Of a DNA stretch of 64,000 nucleotides, positions 9,239 to 18,170 are shown piece by piece (position 1 is the stretch's first letter; each line of letters starts with the position of its first letter). Made by a program: the position numbers and the translations under genes. The notes beneath the pieces were generated by a model. The model ran no database searches, was not told the origin of the DNA, and saw nothing but the letters and a program-made list of their open reading frames with translations. The stretch lies in the NCBI RefSeq assembly GCF_024701975.1, contig NZ_JANLNM010000015.1, positions 1 through 64,000 of the forward strand. The letters run 5' to 3'. This stretch comes from Variovorax sp. ZS18.2.2. GTDB taxonomy: Bacteria > Pseudomonadota > Gammaproteobacteria > Burkholderiales > Burkholderiaceae_C.

Positions 9239-9811
9239 TCAATCCTTGGCCTGCCGCGCATGCAGATGTGGTTTCGAGCGTGCGACCTGGTTGCGCAATT
9301 CGCGGATGACATCACGCCCGCGCAAATGCCGTTCGTTCAACCGGCTGGCTTCGGCATCGACCTCGAGCAGCCAACGTCGGTGTTCGATCGAGTAGCCTGC
9401 AATCAGCTTCTGCACTTCCTCGGCCGGCAGATGCCGGTTTCCGCCCGCGGCGCGGGCTCGCCAGCGCAGGAAGACGTAGCCGCTGCTGGCGCGCTGGTGC
9501 ACGGTCAGGTACATCGCCAGGCCGGCCACGCTCTTGCTGGTCTCGGCGAGCTCGCGCATGAGCCGCTCGGCGTCCTCCAGCGCGGAAATTTGTTGGCGCA
9601 GGGCACGCAGCTTGCCCCTACCCGTAAGGGCCTTTATGTCACACGCAAGTTGACAGTGCGGCGAAGCCACATGTTGTTGGCCAGAAGTTCCGAAGTTGAC
9701 AGTGCGATCGGGGATCGATGGGACGTGTTGCCCCTTTCCAAACACGGACCCTTTGAATACCTCGCCTTTATCAACTGTGGATGGCGAAGCGCCGCGGCGG
9801 TTAGAGGGCAT
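9239..9811 (-). CDS. DUF3158-family ICE protein
   Basis: A roughly 190-residue protein from the ATG at 9811, which has GGGGGA 7 bases upstream. The C-terminal two thirds (GRGKLRALRQQISALEDAER, SSGYVFLRWRARAAGGNRHL, LNERHLRGRDVIRELRNQVA) resemble the DUF3158 proteins found between TIGR03761 and ssb genes in this ICE class. The first 70 residues are not obviously conserved and contain two copies of a 14-base repeat in different frames, so the real start could lie further in; GTG at 9670 is an option. Function is unknown, but the neighbourhood implies a role in maintenance or replication. Confidence 0.68.
   Translation of the reverse strand: MPSNRRGASPSTVDKGEVFKGSVFGKGQHVPSIPDRTVNFGTSGQQHVASPHCQLACDIKALTGRGKLRALRQQISALEDAERLMRELAETSKSVAGLAMYLTVHQRASSGYVFLRWRARAAGGNRHLPAEEVQKLIAGYSIEHRRWLLEVDAEASRLNERHLRGRDVIRELRNQVARSKPHLHARQAKD
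9647..9706 (-). repeat. Direct 14-bp repeat pair
   Basis: AAGTTGACAGTGCG (plus strand) occurs at 9647-9660 and again at 9693-9706, a period of 46 bases, which is not a multiple of three. It falls in the uncertain N-terminal part of the DUF3158 gene. It may be a leader or operator element rather than coding sequence. Confidence 0.6.
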
Positions 9812-9987
9812 GGATGAATCCCCCCCGAGCGCTGCCCGTGCCACAGCTTGATGCCACCTTCCTGCCGCATTCCGATGCGTCGTGCCCCAGCAAACGACGA
9901 TCTGCTGCAGCGTCATGCGACTGCAATCCTGCTGCATGCTCGAAGCGCCAAAGCCCTGCCGCAAGCCCAGGCACCCGAGTCTCAGTG

Positions 9988-11286
9988 CTATGCACCATGC
10001 GCCACCTCGATTGGCGCAGCTTCCTGCGAGCCAAGAGCTGTGCCGGCGGCCGGCTGGGCGTCATCAGTCGCCTCCACGACCGATTGGGCCTGTGCTTGCT
10101 CCTGCTTCACGAGCAAGGCGGTCATCTCCTGCAGCAGCCTTCTGTCGCCTGCTTCCTTCACCAGGCGTCTGCGCGAATGGGACGGTTGCAGTTGACCGGA
10201 GAACACCTCGCTGGGAATCGGCCCGAACACCTGCGTCACGAATTCGACTCGCTTTGCGGCATCCTCGGACGGGTTCGGGATGTAGTCCCGGCGAGAAAGC
10301 CGTTCGATGTTCTCGTGGCTAAGCCAGTGGGCGAAGCGAGCGGTTTCGTTCCAGCAGTTGCGCACGAAGCGCTTGATGTCGGCCACGCTCTGCCGGACCT
10401 GTTCATCCGTGCGTAGGCTCTTGTGTTCAAGCGTGCGCTGTAGTCGAACGAAGCGATCGAAGTCCACCATCAAAGCCGCGACTGCAAAGCCATAGGGGGA
10501 CTTGAAACCAAGATTGATGGTCTGCGGCTTGGACGATTGCAGTATTGAATAGAGAAGGCCGCGCTTGCGCTGCTCCTCGAGCAAGGCGGTGGCCTCATCG
10601 ATCGCGCGCGCAAGGCGTTTCTGAATTGCACGCATGGACTGCTCATGGCGCAGCAGCGCCCAGTCCGCGTAGGGATTGTCGCGCTCGGTGAGTTGCCACA
10701 GATTCAAGAGCGTGGACGCCACACGCTTGCCGCCGATGATCGGAGCGACCTTGGTGATCGGGTTGTGCCCTCGGCCCATGAACATGCGAAAGGCGTCCAC
10801 CGTGTGCAGCGTCATCTGGTCAGAGGACTCAGCTTCAAGAACGCCGAGGGATTTGAGGCTGAGCACGTCCGCGTGGTTGATGCTCGCATCGCCGCCCATG
10901 CGCGAGTCCATGCGCTGCTGCATCTTGTCCAGTCGATCCTTGCGGTCCACCAATTCGATGAACCGGTCATACAGGGGATCGTTTTCATCGGCGCCCGCGT
11001 CGATGAAGGCGGCCAGGGCACGCGACTCGCCGTCGATGGAGTAGCCGTCGGCGAAGGGCGAGGCGGGCTCCTTCTCGAAGTGGACACGCGAGATCAGCGG
11101 AACCATGCGCAGGGCATCGGCCGATTGGCTGGCGGGCAGGACGAGCTTCTGGACGGGGGAGGCAGAAGAAGAAGTAGAGGGTGCGGTGGATGAAACCGGC
11201 GTGCTCGAGGCCGCCTTGGCGGAGCGGGTTCTCTTGCTTGTGCCGGCGCCCGTGCCGGCAGTGATGGTCGAGTCTTTCGTGGGCAT
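9988..11286 (-). CDS. TIGR03761-family integrating conjugative element protein
   Basis: About 432 residues from the ATG at 11286, preceded by AAAGGAG at good spacing. The first 75 residues are Thr/Ser/Ala rich and disordered. The body (LISRVHFEKEPASPFADGYS, HNPITKVAPIIGGKRVA, NLGFKSPYGFAVAALMVDFD) matches the TIGR03761/PFL_4669 family, a marker of PFGI-1-type elements. The biochemical role is not known. The gene order parA-parB-DUF2857-STY4528-TIGR03761-DUF3158-ssb is the family's standard replication and partition block, supporting the assignment. Confidence 0.85.
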   Translation of the reverse strand: MPTKDSTITAGTGAGTSKRTRSAKAASSTPVSSTAPSTSSSASPVQKLVLPASQSADALRMVPLISRVHFEKEPASPFADGYSIDGESRALAAFIDAGADENDPLYDRFIELVDRKDRLDKMQQRMDSRMGGDASINHADVLSLKSLGVLEAESSDQMTLHTVDAFRMFMGRGHNPITKVAPIIGGKRVASTLLNLWQLTERDNPYADWALLRHEQSMRAIQKRLARAIDEATALLEEQRKRGLLYSILQSSKPQTINLGFKSPYGFAVAALMVDFDRFVRLQRTLEHKSLRTDEQVRQSVADIKRFVRNCWNETARFAHWLSHENIERLSRRDYIPNPSEDAAKRVEFVTQVFGPIPSEVFSGQLQPSHSRRRLVKEAGDRRLLQEMTALLVKQEQAQAQSVVEATDDAQPAAGTALGSQEAAPIEVAHGA

Positions 11287-11323
11287 GGGGGACTCCTTTG
11301 ATTGAGATAAAAGGTGGAGGGTG

Positions 11324-11761
11324 TTACAGGGCAGGGGCCTGCGAAACGGTGGTGGCAAGAGCGGCGCTTGGTGCCGCGGCCGAGATCCCTGAAGCGTGCT
11401 GCGCGCGGTCGGCTTCCCATGCGTCGAGGAAGGGGTAATGCCGCTGACTTCTATTCGACAAAGGGTCAGCTCGGCCACTTCGAAGTAGTGCCAGAACGGC
11501 CACACGGTCAACGCGAATGTGGTTGCGGTAGTTGGCGTGAACGCGAACCGAAACCAGTCCCTTGTGCTGAAGATGAGTCATTGCGCGAGCGACTTTCTTT
11601 CGATCGATCAGTTGTCTTAGACCGTTCTCCGCCATACGTGGGTATGACGATTTGAACTCCGCGACATCAGCATGCTCAGTGAGCAGCAACCAGAGAACTG
11701 CTGCTTCCTCAACGGTTTTGAGCGCGAGCACAAGGGCAACGAAGAGGTCATGGCTAGTCAT
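11324..11761 (-). CDS. Small winged-helix-like protein
   Basis: About 145 residues from the ATG at 11761. The helical N-terminus (LFVALVLALKTVEEAAVLWL) and the segment LRQLIDRKKVARAMTHLQHK followed by GLVSVRVHANYRN look like a winged helix with its wing. No Shine-Dalgarno sequence is evident. Instead a tandem repeat array ends only 6 bases upstream of the ATG, so initiation may be controlled by that element. A longer frame upstream would overlap the replication gene and has poor composition. The target is unknown. Confidence 0.68.
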   Translation of the reverse strand: MTSHDLFVALVLALKTVEEAAVLWLLLTEHADVAEFKSSYPRMAENGLRQLIDRKKVARAMTHLQHKGLVSVRVHANYRNHIRVDRVAVLALLRSGRADPLSNRSQRHYPFLDAWEADRAQHASGISAAAPSAALATTVSQAPAL

Positions 11762-11767
11762 GATTAA

Positions 11768-11850
11768 GTAGGACGGAAGTTGCCCACCGCGCGACGGTCG
11801 CGTGGTAGGACGGAAGTTGCCCACCGCGCGCGACGTGCGTGGGAGGCGGC
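11768..11850 (-). repeat. Tandem array 1 (37-bp period) upstream of the 145-aa gene
   Basis: Two identical 26-base copies, 11768-11793 and 11805-11830, sit 37 bases apart. Between them lies CGCGACGGTCGCG (11790-11802), a dyad. A decayed third unit follows at about 11827-11850. Read on the minus strand each copy is GGTGGGCAACTTCCGTCCTA, with GTGG and CCAC able to pair. A related array with the same spacer and period lies at 26799-26863. There are too few copies and the spacers are too short for CRISPR. Confidence 0.85.
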
Positions 11851-11870
11851 AATAGAGTCCATCGAAGCAG

Positions 11871-13661
11871 TCATGAACGACTCCCCCCGCGGCTCGCGAA
11901 TTCAGATCGCAATGCCGCCAACCTGGCACGGTGTCGTGCGACAGTCTCCGGATCGACTGATTCGGTATCGAGGAACGTTGGAGATGATGCAAAACCACCA
12001 CCCGCATCCCGTACTCTTGCCGCGACCTCATCCCGCTGTGCTCGCTCGGCAGCCACACGATCAGCGAGGGCAAAAACGGCGGCCCCTGACGATTGGGCTC
12101 GAATCAAACCCACCAACCAGCCCGCAGGGTTTGCAATCGTCTTGCCCTGAATGAGTAGATGTCCATCCAGCTCGTCGAGCAATCGCTGGCGTTGATCGAC
12201 TGCAACCTTGCCAAGGACACGGACCACGCCCGAGATCAGGAGGGGATCGAGTCTGGCGGGAAACACCAATGACTTCAGATCGACATCCGGCGCCTTCGGC
12301 GCCGCTGATGCTGTGTCCCCGCGCTTAGGGCGCGACGACGCCGGCCTCGGGCCTTGCGCCTCTGGTCTTGCGATCCCCCGCAGCTCTGATGCCGGCGCCA
12401 AGCGCAATGGACCCACGTTCGGCCCGAGCGTTGCACCCGGCCCGAGCGCCCCGACCTTGCTGGCAAGGAACCGGCCCGTCACAGCCGTCGTGGCCGTCGA
12501 AGACGACGCGGAGATGGGCTTTGCCGAGAGCCCACTGATCGCAAGTTGCCGGAACAACAGCGTCACGCCCGATCGAGGCGAGGACTCCCTCGACTCCCTC
12601 TTGCTTGCTGCATCCTCTTTTGCGCCACCTTGCGTCACCGCGACAAGCATCAGCGGGAGTTGACGGCCCTGGAACAGCCTGCTTGGCGCAGCTTCGTGCT
12701 CGTGATCGGGCCGCGTCGAGGAGAGACCGCGCATCGGCGCGAGTGCTGCCGGTGCGGTGCCGCCGCCGATTGCAGCAGGTGCAGCAACAAGCGACGCCTG
12801 TTTGCGCCCCTTGGGACGCAACGGCTTGATGTCCTGTTCACGCAGGCAGGCCAGGATCGCCTGCAGGTTCAAACGCAACAATGTTGCGCCAGATTCCCGT
12901 ATGAGGCCCGCGCGCTTCATTCGCTCCCGGGCATTGCGTTGCACCTTCGGCCCCAACTGCAGGTCGCGGCCGACGACATCCTGCGAGATGTGGAGGTTCC
13001 CGCCACGCAGCCGCTTCATCGCCACCGCGCGACGTTGCTCTCGCAGCAGATAGGACAGATAGAGTCCGCCGGCTGCCGAGCCGGCCACGTCTGCCAGCGG
13101 CTTGTAGAAGACGATGCAGTAGCTCAAGTGTTGCGCCAGCGTCTCCCACGTCGGCATGGGAGCGGCAACGCCGCCGTCTCCTGTGGCATGTCCGAGAATC
13201 CTCAACGTGTTGCGCAGGTTGACCCTGAAATGAAGCACCGCCGGGCGTCCCGACAACACCTCTTCGAGCAGTCCTTCGCGAACAAGAATCTCGCGAGCGG
13301 TTACCTGCTCGCGTGTCGTGAGCGTGGTGGACTTGTGCCAGGTGCGCGCCGGCATGTAGAACCAGCCCTGATGCACGGGTTCGCGCTTCGCGCTCAGACG
13401 GGTCCAGTAGTAGGCCAGGCCGAGGAATACTGCCGCCTTGTGACCCACCACCGCCGCGATCACAGGGTGATAGGGGATGAAGCCGCGCTCGGTCAAATGG
13501 CGGATTGCCTTGTCATGATCCTGCAGGGACAGACCATGCCCAAAGTCATCGTCGCTGGCCGCGCCGTGTGCGCTATTGACGCCATGAGCGCCGACCACTG
13601 ACGATGGATCTGGACCGAGCGGCAAGGCGCTCGGTCGCGGTGAGAGCAACGGGACGGCCAC
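11871..13661 (-). CDS. STY4528-family ICE replication protein
   Basis: A 596-residue protein from a GTG at 13661. The N-terminal region (GFIPYHPVIAAVVGHKAAVF, LGLAYYWTRLSAKREPVHQG, TLTTREQVTAREILVREGLL) is the winged-helix-like domain of the STY4528 pathogenicity-island replication family. The middle is Ala/Pro/Ser-rich linker. Residues about 480-540 (LDPLLISGVVRVLGKVAVDQ, LLIQGKTIANPAGWLVGLIR) form a second conserved block. It probably starts or licenses replication of the excised circle. It sits in the standard position between the DUF2857/parB genes and TIGR03761. The length is within the family's usual range. Confidence 0.85.
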   Translation of the reverse strand: MAVPLLSPRPSALPLGPDPSSVVGAHGVNSAHGAASDDDFGHGLSLQDHDKAIRHLTERGFIPYHPVIAAVVGHKAAVFLGLAYYWTRLSAKREPVHQGWFYMPARTWHKSTTLTTREQVTAREILVREGLLEEVLSGRPAVLHFRVNLRNTLRILGHATGDGGVAAPMPTWETLAQHLSYCIVFYKPLADVAGSAAGGLYLSYLLREQRRAVAMKRLRGGNLHISQDVVGRDLQLGPKVQRNARERMKRAGLIRESGATLLRLNLQAILACLREQDIKPLRPKGRKQASLVAAPAAIGGGTAPAALAPMRGLSSTRPDHEHEAAPSRLFQGRQLPLMLVAVTQGGAKEDAASKRESRESSPRSGVTLLFRQLAISGLSAKPISASSSTATTAVTGRFLASKVGALGPGATLGPNVGPLRLAPASELRGIARPEAQGPRPASSRPKRGDTASAAPKAPDVDLKSLVFPARLDPLLISGVVRVLGKVAVDQRQRLLDELDGHLLIQGKTIANPAGWLVGLIRAQSSGAAVFALADRVAAERAQRDEVAARVRDAGGGFASSPTFLDTESVDPETVARHRARLAALRSEFASRGGSRS

Positions 13662-13709
13662 GCCAGCCTCAGCCTCTTGTCGTCCACGAATTTGTTGTCA
13701 GCGTTTCGG

Positions 13710-14300
13710 TCATGCCGCTCGCAGCAGTGCGCCGACACCTGCCACCTTCGCGACATGGCCGAGCATCGCCTCGGCCAACGGCCGGGAGGCGTCCCTGAGC
13801 AGTTCGGAGAGCTTGCTCATGTGGATCGTGTAGCAGCCGTGAATGGCCTTGCCGGATGAAGCCCTGTCGAATGCAACTCGCTCGCTCAACAGTCCCCTTG
13901 CGGCGAGCAACTTGCGGCAGAGCACCTGCTGCTCCGCGGAAATGCCGGTTGCTTCCTCGCAATCACTGTCGGACAGATCGAAGTCCGCGTTCCCGGGATC
14001 GGCAGACATGCCGGAGGTCACTTGGCTGTCGCGCCCGATCATGGGCAGGCGATCGATCACATGGGAGAGCCACACGGCCGCGACGACGCCGCCCGTTATG
14101 TCGACGTAGATGCGGTGATAGACGACTGGCTGCTGTCCCAGCCAATTCAGAAGCACCGCCTCGTTCAGTGCCTGCTCATCGCGTTCGGACGGACTCGAAC
14201 GAGTGAGCTTGCGTGCCGGCGTGATTCTCTTGCTGGCCTTGAGCTTGCGCGCATGACTGCGTTGGAAGAGCACCTCGGCGCTCGTGGTGGGCGTGTTCAT
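13710..14300 (-). CDS. Short winged-helix protein resembling the STY4528 N-terminal domain
   Basis: About 196 residues from the ATG at 14300, which has GAGGT upstream; a longer frame to 14537 is rejected. VVYHRIYVDITGGVVAAVWL and EEATGISAEQQVLCRKLLAA followed by RGLLSERV align by eye with the YHPVIAAVVGHKAAVFLGLA and TTREQVTAREILVREGLL stretches of the neighbouring STY4528-type protein. It therefore looks like a stand-alone copy of that DNA-binding domain. It could modulate replication or its own operon; this is inference. Confidence 0.7.
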   Translation of the reverse strand: MNTPTTSAEVLFQRSHARKLKASKRITPARKLTRSSPSERDEQALNEAVLLNWLGQQPVVYHRIYVDITGGVVAAVWLSHVIDRLPMIGRDSQVTSGMSADPGNADFDLSDSDCEEATGISAEQQVLCRKLLAARGLLSERVAFDRASSGKAIHGCYTIHMSKLSELLRDASRPLAEAMLGHVAKVAGVGALLRAA

Positions 14301-14352
14301 AGGTACCTCGCGTTTACGCATTGGAGTGAGAGGGTGGCCGACCGCTCGGCGC

Positions 14353-14952
14353 TCAGTGAGCGGTGACCACCGATTGCGGATCGCACTGCAACATCGTCTC
14401 GCCGAACTCGCGCAGCGTGATCTCCATGCTGTCGATGCGCAGGTCTGGGAATTGCTGGTGCAGCCTGTAGGCGCGCTCGCGCGGGTGCGACGGCGTCGGA
14501 TCCTTGCTGATGGTGTACCAGGCGCGGTGAATCTCATCGCGTATGGCTACACGCGGCAGGCGCGCGCGGCCGACCTGTGCGCCGCCCAGCAGCAGGTTGC
14601 GCAGGCGGCGCACCTCCTCGGCGGTCAGCTTGAACAGGTCGCACAGGATCGTGCGCGATGCGCCGTTCAGCACGAAATACTCCAGGCGCTTGTCGTCGCA
14701 GCGCTTGCGCTCGACCCGGTCCATGCCCCACATCACATCCGGGGGCGAGAACGAGTAAAACATGTTCTTGAGGGTCGGCGCGACGGCGATCAGATCGCGT
14801 GTCTTGCAATGGCGAATGTGATCCAGGAAGGCAGGATCGACCCCTTGCTGAAGCAGTTCGTCGATGCAGCCCGGATCGTTCTCGATCCGCTCGACGAGAT
14901 GCTCCAGCAACATGCGCTGCAGCATCGGATTGGTGATGGGTAGGTTGAGCAA
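14353..14952 (-). CDS. DUF2857/STY4526-like ICE protein
   Basis: About 199 residues. The start is chosen as TTG at 14952 because AAGGAG lies 7 bases upstream and no in-frame ATG fits better. The N-terminus (LLEHLVERIENDPGCIDELL, GVDPAFLDHIRHCKTRDLI) and the C-terminal HTH-like block (LCDLFKLTAEEVRRLRNLLL) fit the DUF2857 family commonly encoded just after parB in this element class. It is probably a DNA-binding regulator. The family call is moderate; the position supports it. Confidence 0.7.
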   Translation of the reverse strand: MLNLPITNPMLQRMLLEHLVERIENDPGCIDELLQQGVDPAFLDHIRHCKTRDLIAVAPTLKNMFYSFSPPDVMWGMDRVERKRCDDKRLEYFVLNGASRTILCDLFKLTAEEVRRLRNLLLGGAQVGRARLPRVAIRDEIHRAWYTISKDPTPSHPRERAYRLHQQFPDLRIDSMEITLREFGETMLQCDPQSVVTAH

Positions 14953-15024
14953 GATGCATCTCCTTGAGGGGTGTGACAGCGTTGAGGGTGTGGTTCTGGA
15001 TGGGGGCACTGGAGGGAGAAATGA

Positions 15025-16833
15025 TCAGCGGGGCGCCATGACGGGCACGTAGCTGGTTGGAATCCTCTCCGGGAACTTCGAGCGGAACGTGTGCAGTGCA
15101 GTCATGAATTTCGCAAGCGCTGGAGCCACCAGCGGGTGCGTGAAGAGGTGCCACAGCTCCAGGCTCGTGAGTGCGATCTCGCCATCGACCAGGTCCGCCT
15201 TGTGGGAGGCGCAGGTCTGCTGGAAGACTGCGGGTCCCTGCGAGATCGTGCGCGCCCACAGGAGCAAGTCGTCCTCCAGGGAGATGAGGTCGTTGACCTC
15301 GCGGTTCATCTGGCCGGACTGCGAGACCAGCCACTTCCACAAGGCCCGGCGGAACGTGGTCGTCGTTTCATCCAGCTCGACGCCATCCACGTGGCTCATG
15401 CTCATCGGGAAATCGACCATGTAGCCGAAGGGCAGGGCGGGCGCGCTGTTGAGCACGTCGTACAAGGGAACGAGGGCGTTGAGATCGCCCATGCTGTCCA
15501 GGATGCGCTTGAGCATGCTCTCATGGGTGAGATTCGCTTCGCCACCATGACTGGCCTGTGCCTGCTCATTCGCCGGGGCAGCCGCGGGAAAGGGCGATGA
15601 AGACGCGGGGCCAGGCCCTGGTGCTGGCCCAGGCCCGGCCCCTGTTGCCGGCGCCGAAACTGAAGGTGAAGGCGAGGCTTTTGCAACCGAAGAGAGCATG
15701 CCGGCGAGCGGGGCCTGGACGAGGGGAGAGAGCGGCGAGGTTGCCGGCGTCGTGCGCGCGGTGGGGGAGTGCGCAGCGTGGGTTCCAGTCTCCCGCAACG
15801 CCGCCACGTCGATGCGCGGGTTCTGCACGATCGCCATGCCCATCAAGGGAATCTGGGAGGGCTCCACCCCAAGATGGGGGGCAACGGCTTCGTGCAGTTC
15901 AACGATCAGTGCGTTGGCGTCTAGTTCGGTAGGAAGATGATCGGCGATGCCGCTTTCGGCATTCTTTGCGGCTTGTTTTGACAGAAATGCTGAATAGCTA
16001 TTCAGCGTTTCTGTGATGGCTGTTTCGACGCTTTGGATTACCCCGAATTTCTCTGCAAGATCGGCAATAGAGGAAATTGCCGGGCGCAGCAGCACATTGA
16101 CTTCTTTGGAGCGCAGCCAAACACCAATGGGAGCCAGTTTTTGAACCGCGAAGGAGAAATCCTGAAGAACGCGAATGCTGTAGTTCAACCCCTTACGCCG
16201 CAATTCCTGATGCAGTTCTGGTGCTGCCAATATGCGACCTGACTCAAACTCGAATTCGGTCTTGAAGGCCGCAACGCCCTGTGCCTTCTCCCAAAAAGAA
16301 ATATCTCCGCGCACCTCGTTCTCGACCAGGTGCGCGGAGATCGCCGAGGCATCGCCCGGCCAGGCCTTGATCATCACGAACAGCTTTGCAAAGCGCATGT
16401 CGCCCTCGGCATACAACGCCTTGGCAATGGCCAGGCGCGTGTTGCCTCCGCCATACGGCATGTAAACCTGTGTACCCGGGCGCTTGGTGACGGTCAGCAG
16501 ATTGGTGATGCCGTCGACCTTGATGCTCTCGCGCAGCTCGTCGTAACGCGGATTGAGCCCAGTCCGAGGATTGCGGTCGTAGAAATCGATGTCGTCAATT
16601 GAGAGCATCGAATGCGTCATCTCGGGCTCGAAATTCGGATCGAGCCTGGCGGTGGCGTTGCGAAGCGGTGCGTCCTCGGACAACAACGAATCCCTGGACT
16701 TGTCCAGGTAGGACTTTTGAGATGAATTCATTCGCGTGTCGGTAGAGCGTCCGAGGGTGTTGACGTCCTCGGGCGGAATGAGTTTGAGATTGGCCGCGCG
16801 CTGCGTCGCGGTCATGGTTTCAGGAGTGCGCAT
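15025..16833 (-). CDS. parB: ParB-family partition protein, PFGI-1 class
   Basis: About 602 residues from the ATG at 16833, overlapping the parA end by 14 bases, with GGAG upstream. The ParB nuclease-like core is visible: FYDRNPR at 84-90, LRESIKVDGI at 100-109 and GGGNTRLAIAKAL at 128-140, equivalent to the GExRxxA box. After about residue 330 comes a long Ala/Pro/Ser-rich linker, then a C-terminal domain of some 150 residues typical of the TIGR03764 ICE ParB family and much longer than chromosomal ParB. It binds centromere-like sites and, with ParA, segregates the excised element. No parS was identified with confidence. Confidence 0.9.
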   Translation of the reverse strand: MRTPETMTATQRAANLKLIPPEDVNTLGRSTDTRMNSSQKSYLDKSRDSLLSEDAPLRNATARLDPNFEPEMTHSMLSIDDIDFYDRNPRTGLNPRYDELRESIKVDGITNLLTVTKRPGTQVYMPYGGGNTRLAIAKALYAEGDMRFAKLFVMIKAWPGDASAISAHLVENEVRGDISFWEKAQGVAAFKTEFEFESGRILAAPELHQELRRKGLNYSIRVLQDFSFAVQKLAPIGVWLRSKEVNVLLRPAISSIADLAEKFGVIQSVETAITETLNSYSAFLSKQAAKNAESGIADHLPTELDANALIVELHEAVAPHLGVEPSQIPLMGMAIVQNPRIDVAALRETGTHAAHSPTARTTPATSPLSPLVQAPLAGMLSSVAKASPSPSVSAPATGAGPGPAPGPGPASSSPFPAAAPANEQAQASHGGEANLTHESMLKRILDSMGDLNALVPLYDVLNSAPALPFGYMVDFPMSMSHVDGVELDETTTTFRRALWKWLVSQSGQMNREVNDLISLEDDLLLWARTISQGPAVFQQTCASHKADLVDGEIALTSLELWHLFTHPLVAPALAKFMTALHTFRSKFPERIPTSYVPVMAPR

Positions 16834-17764
16834 GCTGGGGGCGCTCCGATACCGATTCAGACGCTGTAGCGACCGCGGCGAGTTCGGAAGGAACGCCGAT
16901 GGGGATCTCGACACCCTGCATGGTCGGTGCACGCCTTCCGCGCAGGGACGGGATCAGCTCCCACAGCAGCTGGTGCATGACGACGCCGGCCCGCTGAGGA
17001 TCGATCCAGTGAACGGGCACTCGAGAGGTCGCGGCCTTGCGGAATGCCACAGCCGAGTTGACCATCGTGTCCAGCACCGTGACACGGCCCTGCATGGTCA
17101 GGAACTGGTCGCGAATCAGAAAAGCCATCGAGCGGCTGTCGACCGTCTTCTCGGCACGGTTGATGATGGCCTTCATTGCCGGCACCGTGAAACCCATGTT
17201 GGTGCTGGACTCAATGCGCTCGAGCAGGGCCACGGTGCCGGCAATGAATTCGCGGGCCGAGATCACGTCGGGAGAGGCAGGTGCAATGAGCAGATCGGCC
17301 GCATTCACCGCCGTGTCCTGCAGGTGGCCGATGGCGCCCTGGGTGTCGATGATCACGAAGTCGTAGCGCGCGGCCACGGCCGGCGTCTTGATCGACATGC
17401 GCAAGCGCACCAGCCTGTCCAGGCGGTTGCTCAGCCAGTCCTGCAGCTTGCCGTCACTGGTATCAGAGCAGACGATATCGAGCTGGCCCAGCGGTGGGTA
17501 CCGCCCGGGCTCCCTGGTGAAATCTTCAGGAGGCAGCTCGACCGCACTGATGCAATCCGCATCGAGGTTGTTGCTCATCACCATGTGGGTGATGCCGCAT
17601 GGTGCTTGCGAAGCGAGCTTGAAGTACCTCGTGAGCGCTGGCTGTACGTCGGCGTCGACCAGGAGGACGCGAAAGCCCAGATCTCTCAATAGGCCGCCGA
17701 TGTTGGCGGCCAACGTTGTCTTACCTACGCCGCCCTTGGTGGCGACCACAGTCAGAGTCAGCAT
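16820..17764 (-). CDS. parA: ParA/Soj-family partition ATPase
   Basis: A 314-residue protein with the deviant Walker A KGGVGKTT at 10-17, VLLVDADVQPALTRYF, and FVIIDTQGA as the Walker B region. ParA proteins drive segregation or stabilise the element with ParB. In this ICE family parA is usually the first gene of the replication module, as here. The gene faces away from a plus-strand regulator across an A+T-rich control region. The family assignment is clear. Confidence 0.93.
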   Translation of the reverse strand: MLTLTVVATKGGVGKTTLAANIGGLLRDLGFRVLLVDADVQPALTRYFKLASQAPCGITHMVMSNNLDADCISAVELPPEDFTREPGRYPPLGQLDIVCSDTSDGKLQDWLSNRLDRLVRLRMSIKTPAVAARYDFVIIDTQGAIGHLQDTAVNAADLLIAPASPDVISAREFIAGTVALLERIESSTNMGFTVPAMKAIINRAEKTVDSRSMAFLIRDQFLTMQGRVTVLDTMVNSAVAFRKAATSRVPVHWIDPQRAGVVMHQLLWELIPSLRGRRAPTMQGVEIPIGVPSELAAVATASESVSERPQHAHS

Positions 17765-18170
17765 GTTTACCTCGTTGAATTGGGTGACAGACCAAATCCA
17801 ACGAAGTCGCTCGCGTCAGTGCGGGAAAAGTATCCAAAGTTTTGCCAATGCGCATTCGAAGATCCGCATACCTTGGCTCGATCGGCCTGTTCGTAGGTAT
17901 GCGAGAGCCTCGATGCTCCTTCCTGCTTGAGAGCAACCCCGTTGATGCACAAAAATCAGCTTGCAAGTTTAGTTGCAAAAATAAGTTTACACGGGCGGAT
18001 CATTGAGGTCAAGCTGTCATTTCGACCGGGGTAAATCAAAAATCTAACATTAAAGCAGTATAAATTTACCGTAATCGTTCAATTCAAGTCCATCGAAGGC
18101 GCTTATTCTGTTAGTTAAATTTCGTTTTCACATTGCAAATGTAAGCCCATCTTTTACTAAACTAGACTTG
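17765..18170. promoter_or_regulatory. A+T-rich divergent control region between parA and the HTH gene
   Basis: About 400 bases without a gene and clearly richer in A+T than the flanks. TTGCAA occurs at 17961-17966, 17973-17978 and 18133-18138; the last lies inside the dyad ACATTgcaAATGT (18130-18142). These are plausible operator half-sites for the adjacent regulator, and promoters for both parA and the plus-strand gene must lie here. No defined -10/-35 pair stands out. Confidence 0.55.

Noticed and set aside
11768..11850. CRISPR array
   Set aside because: Only two or three repeats with spacers of about 11 bases and a shared spacer sequence at both sites; no cas genes nearby.
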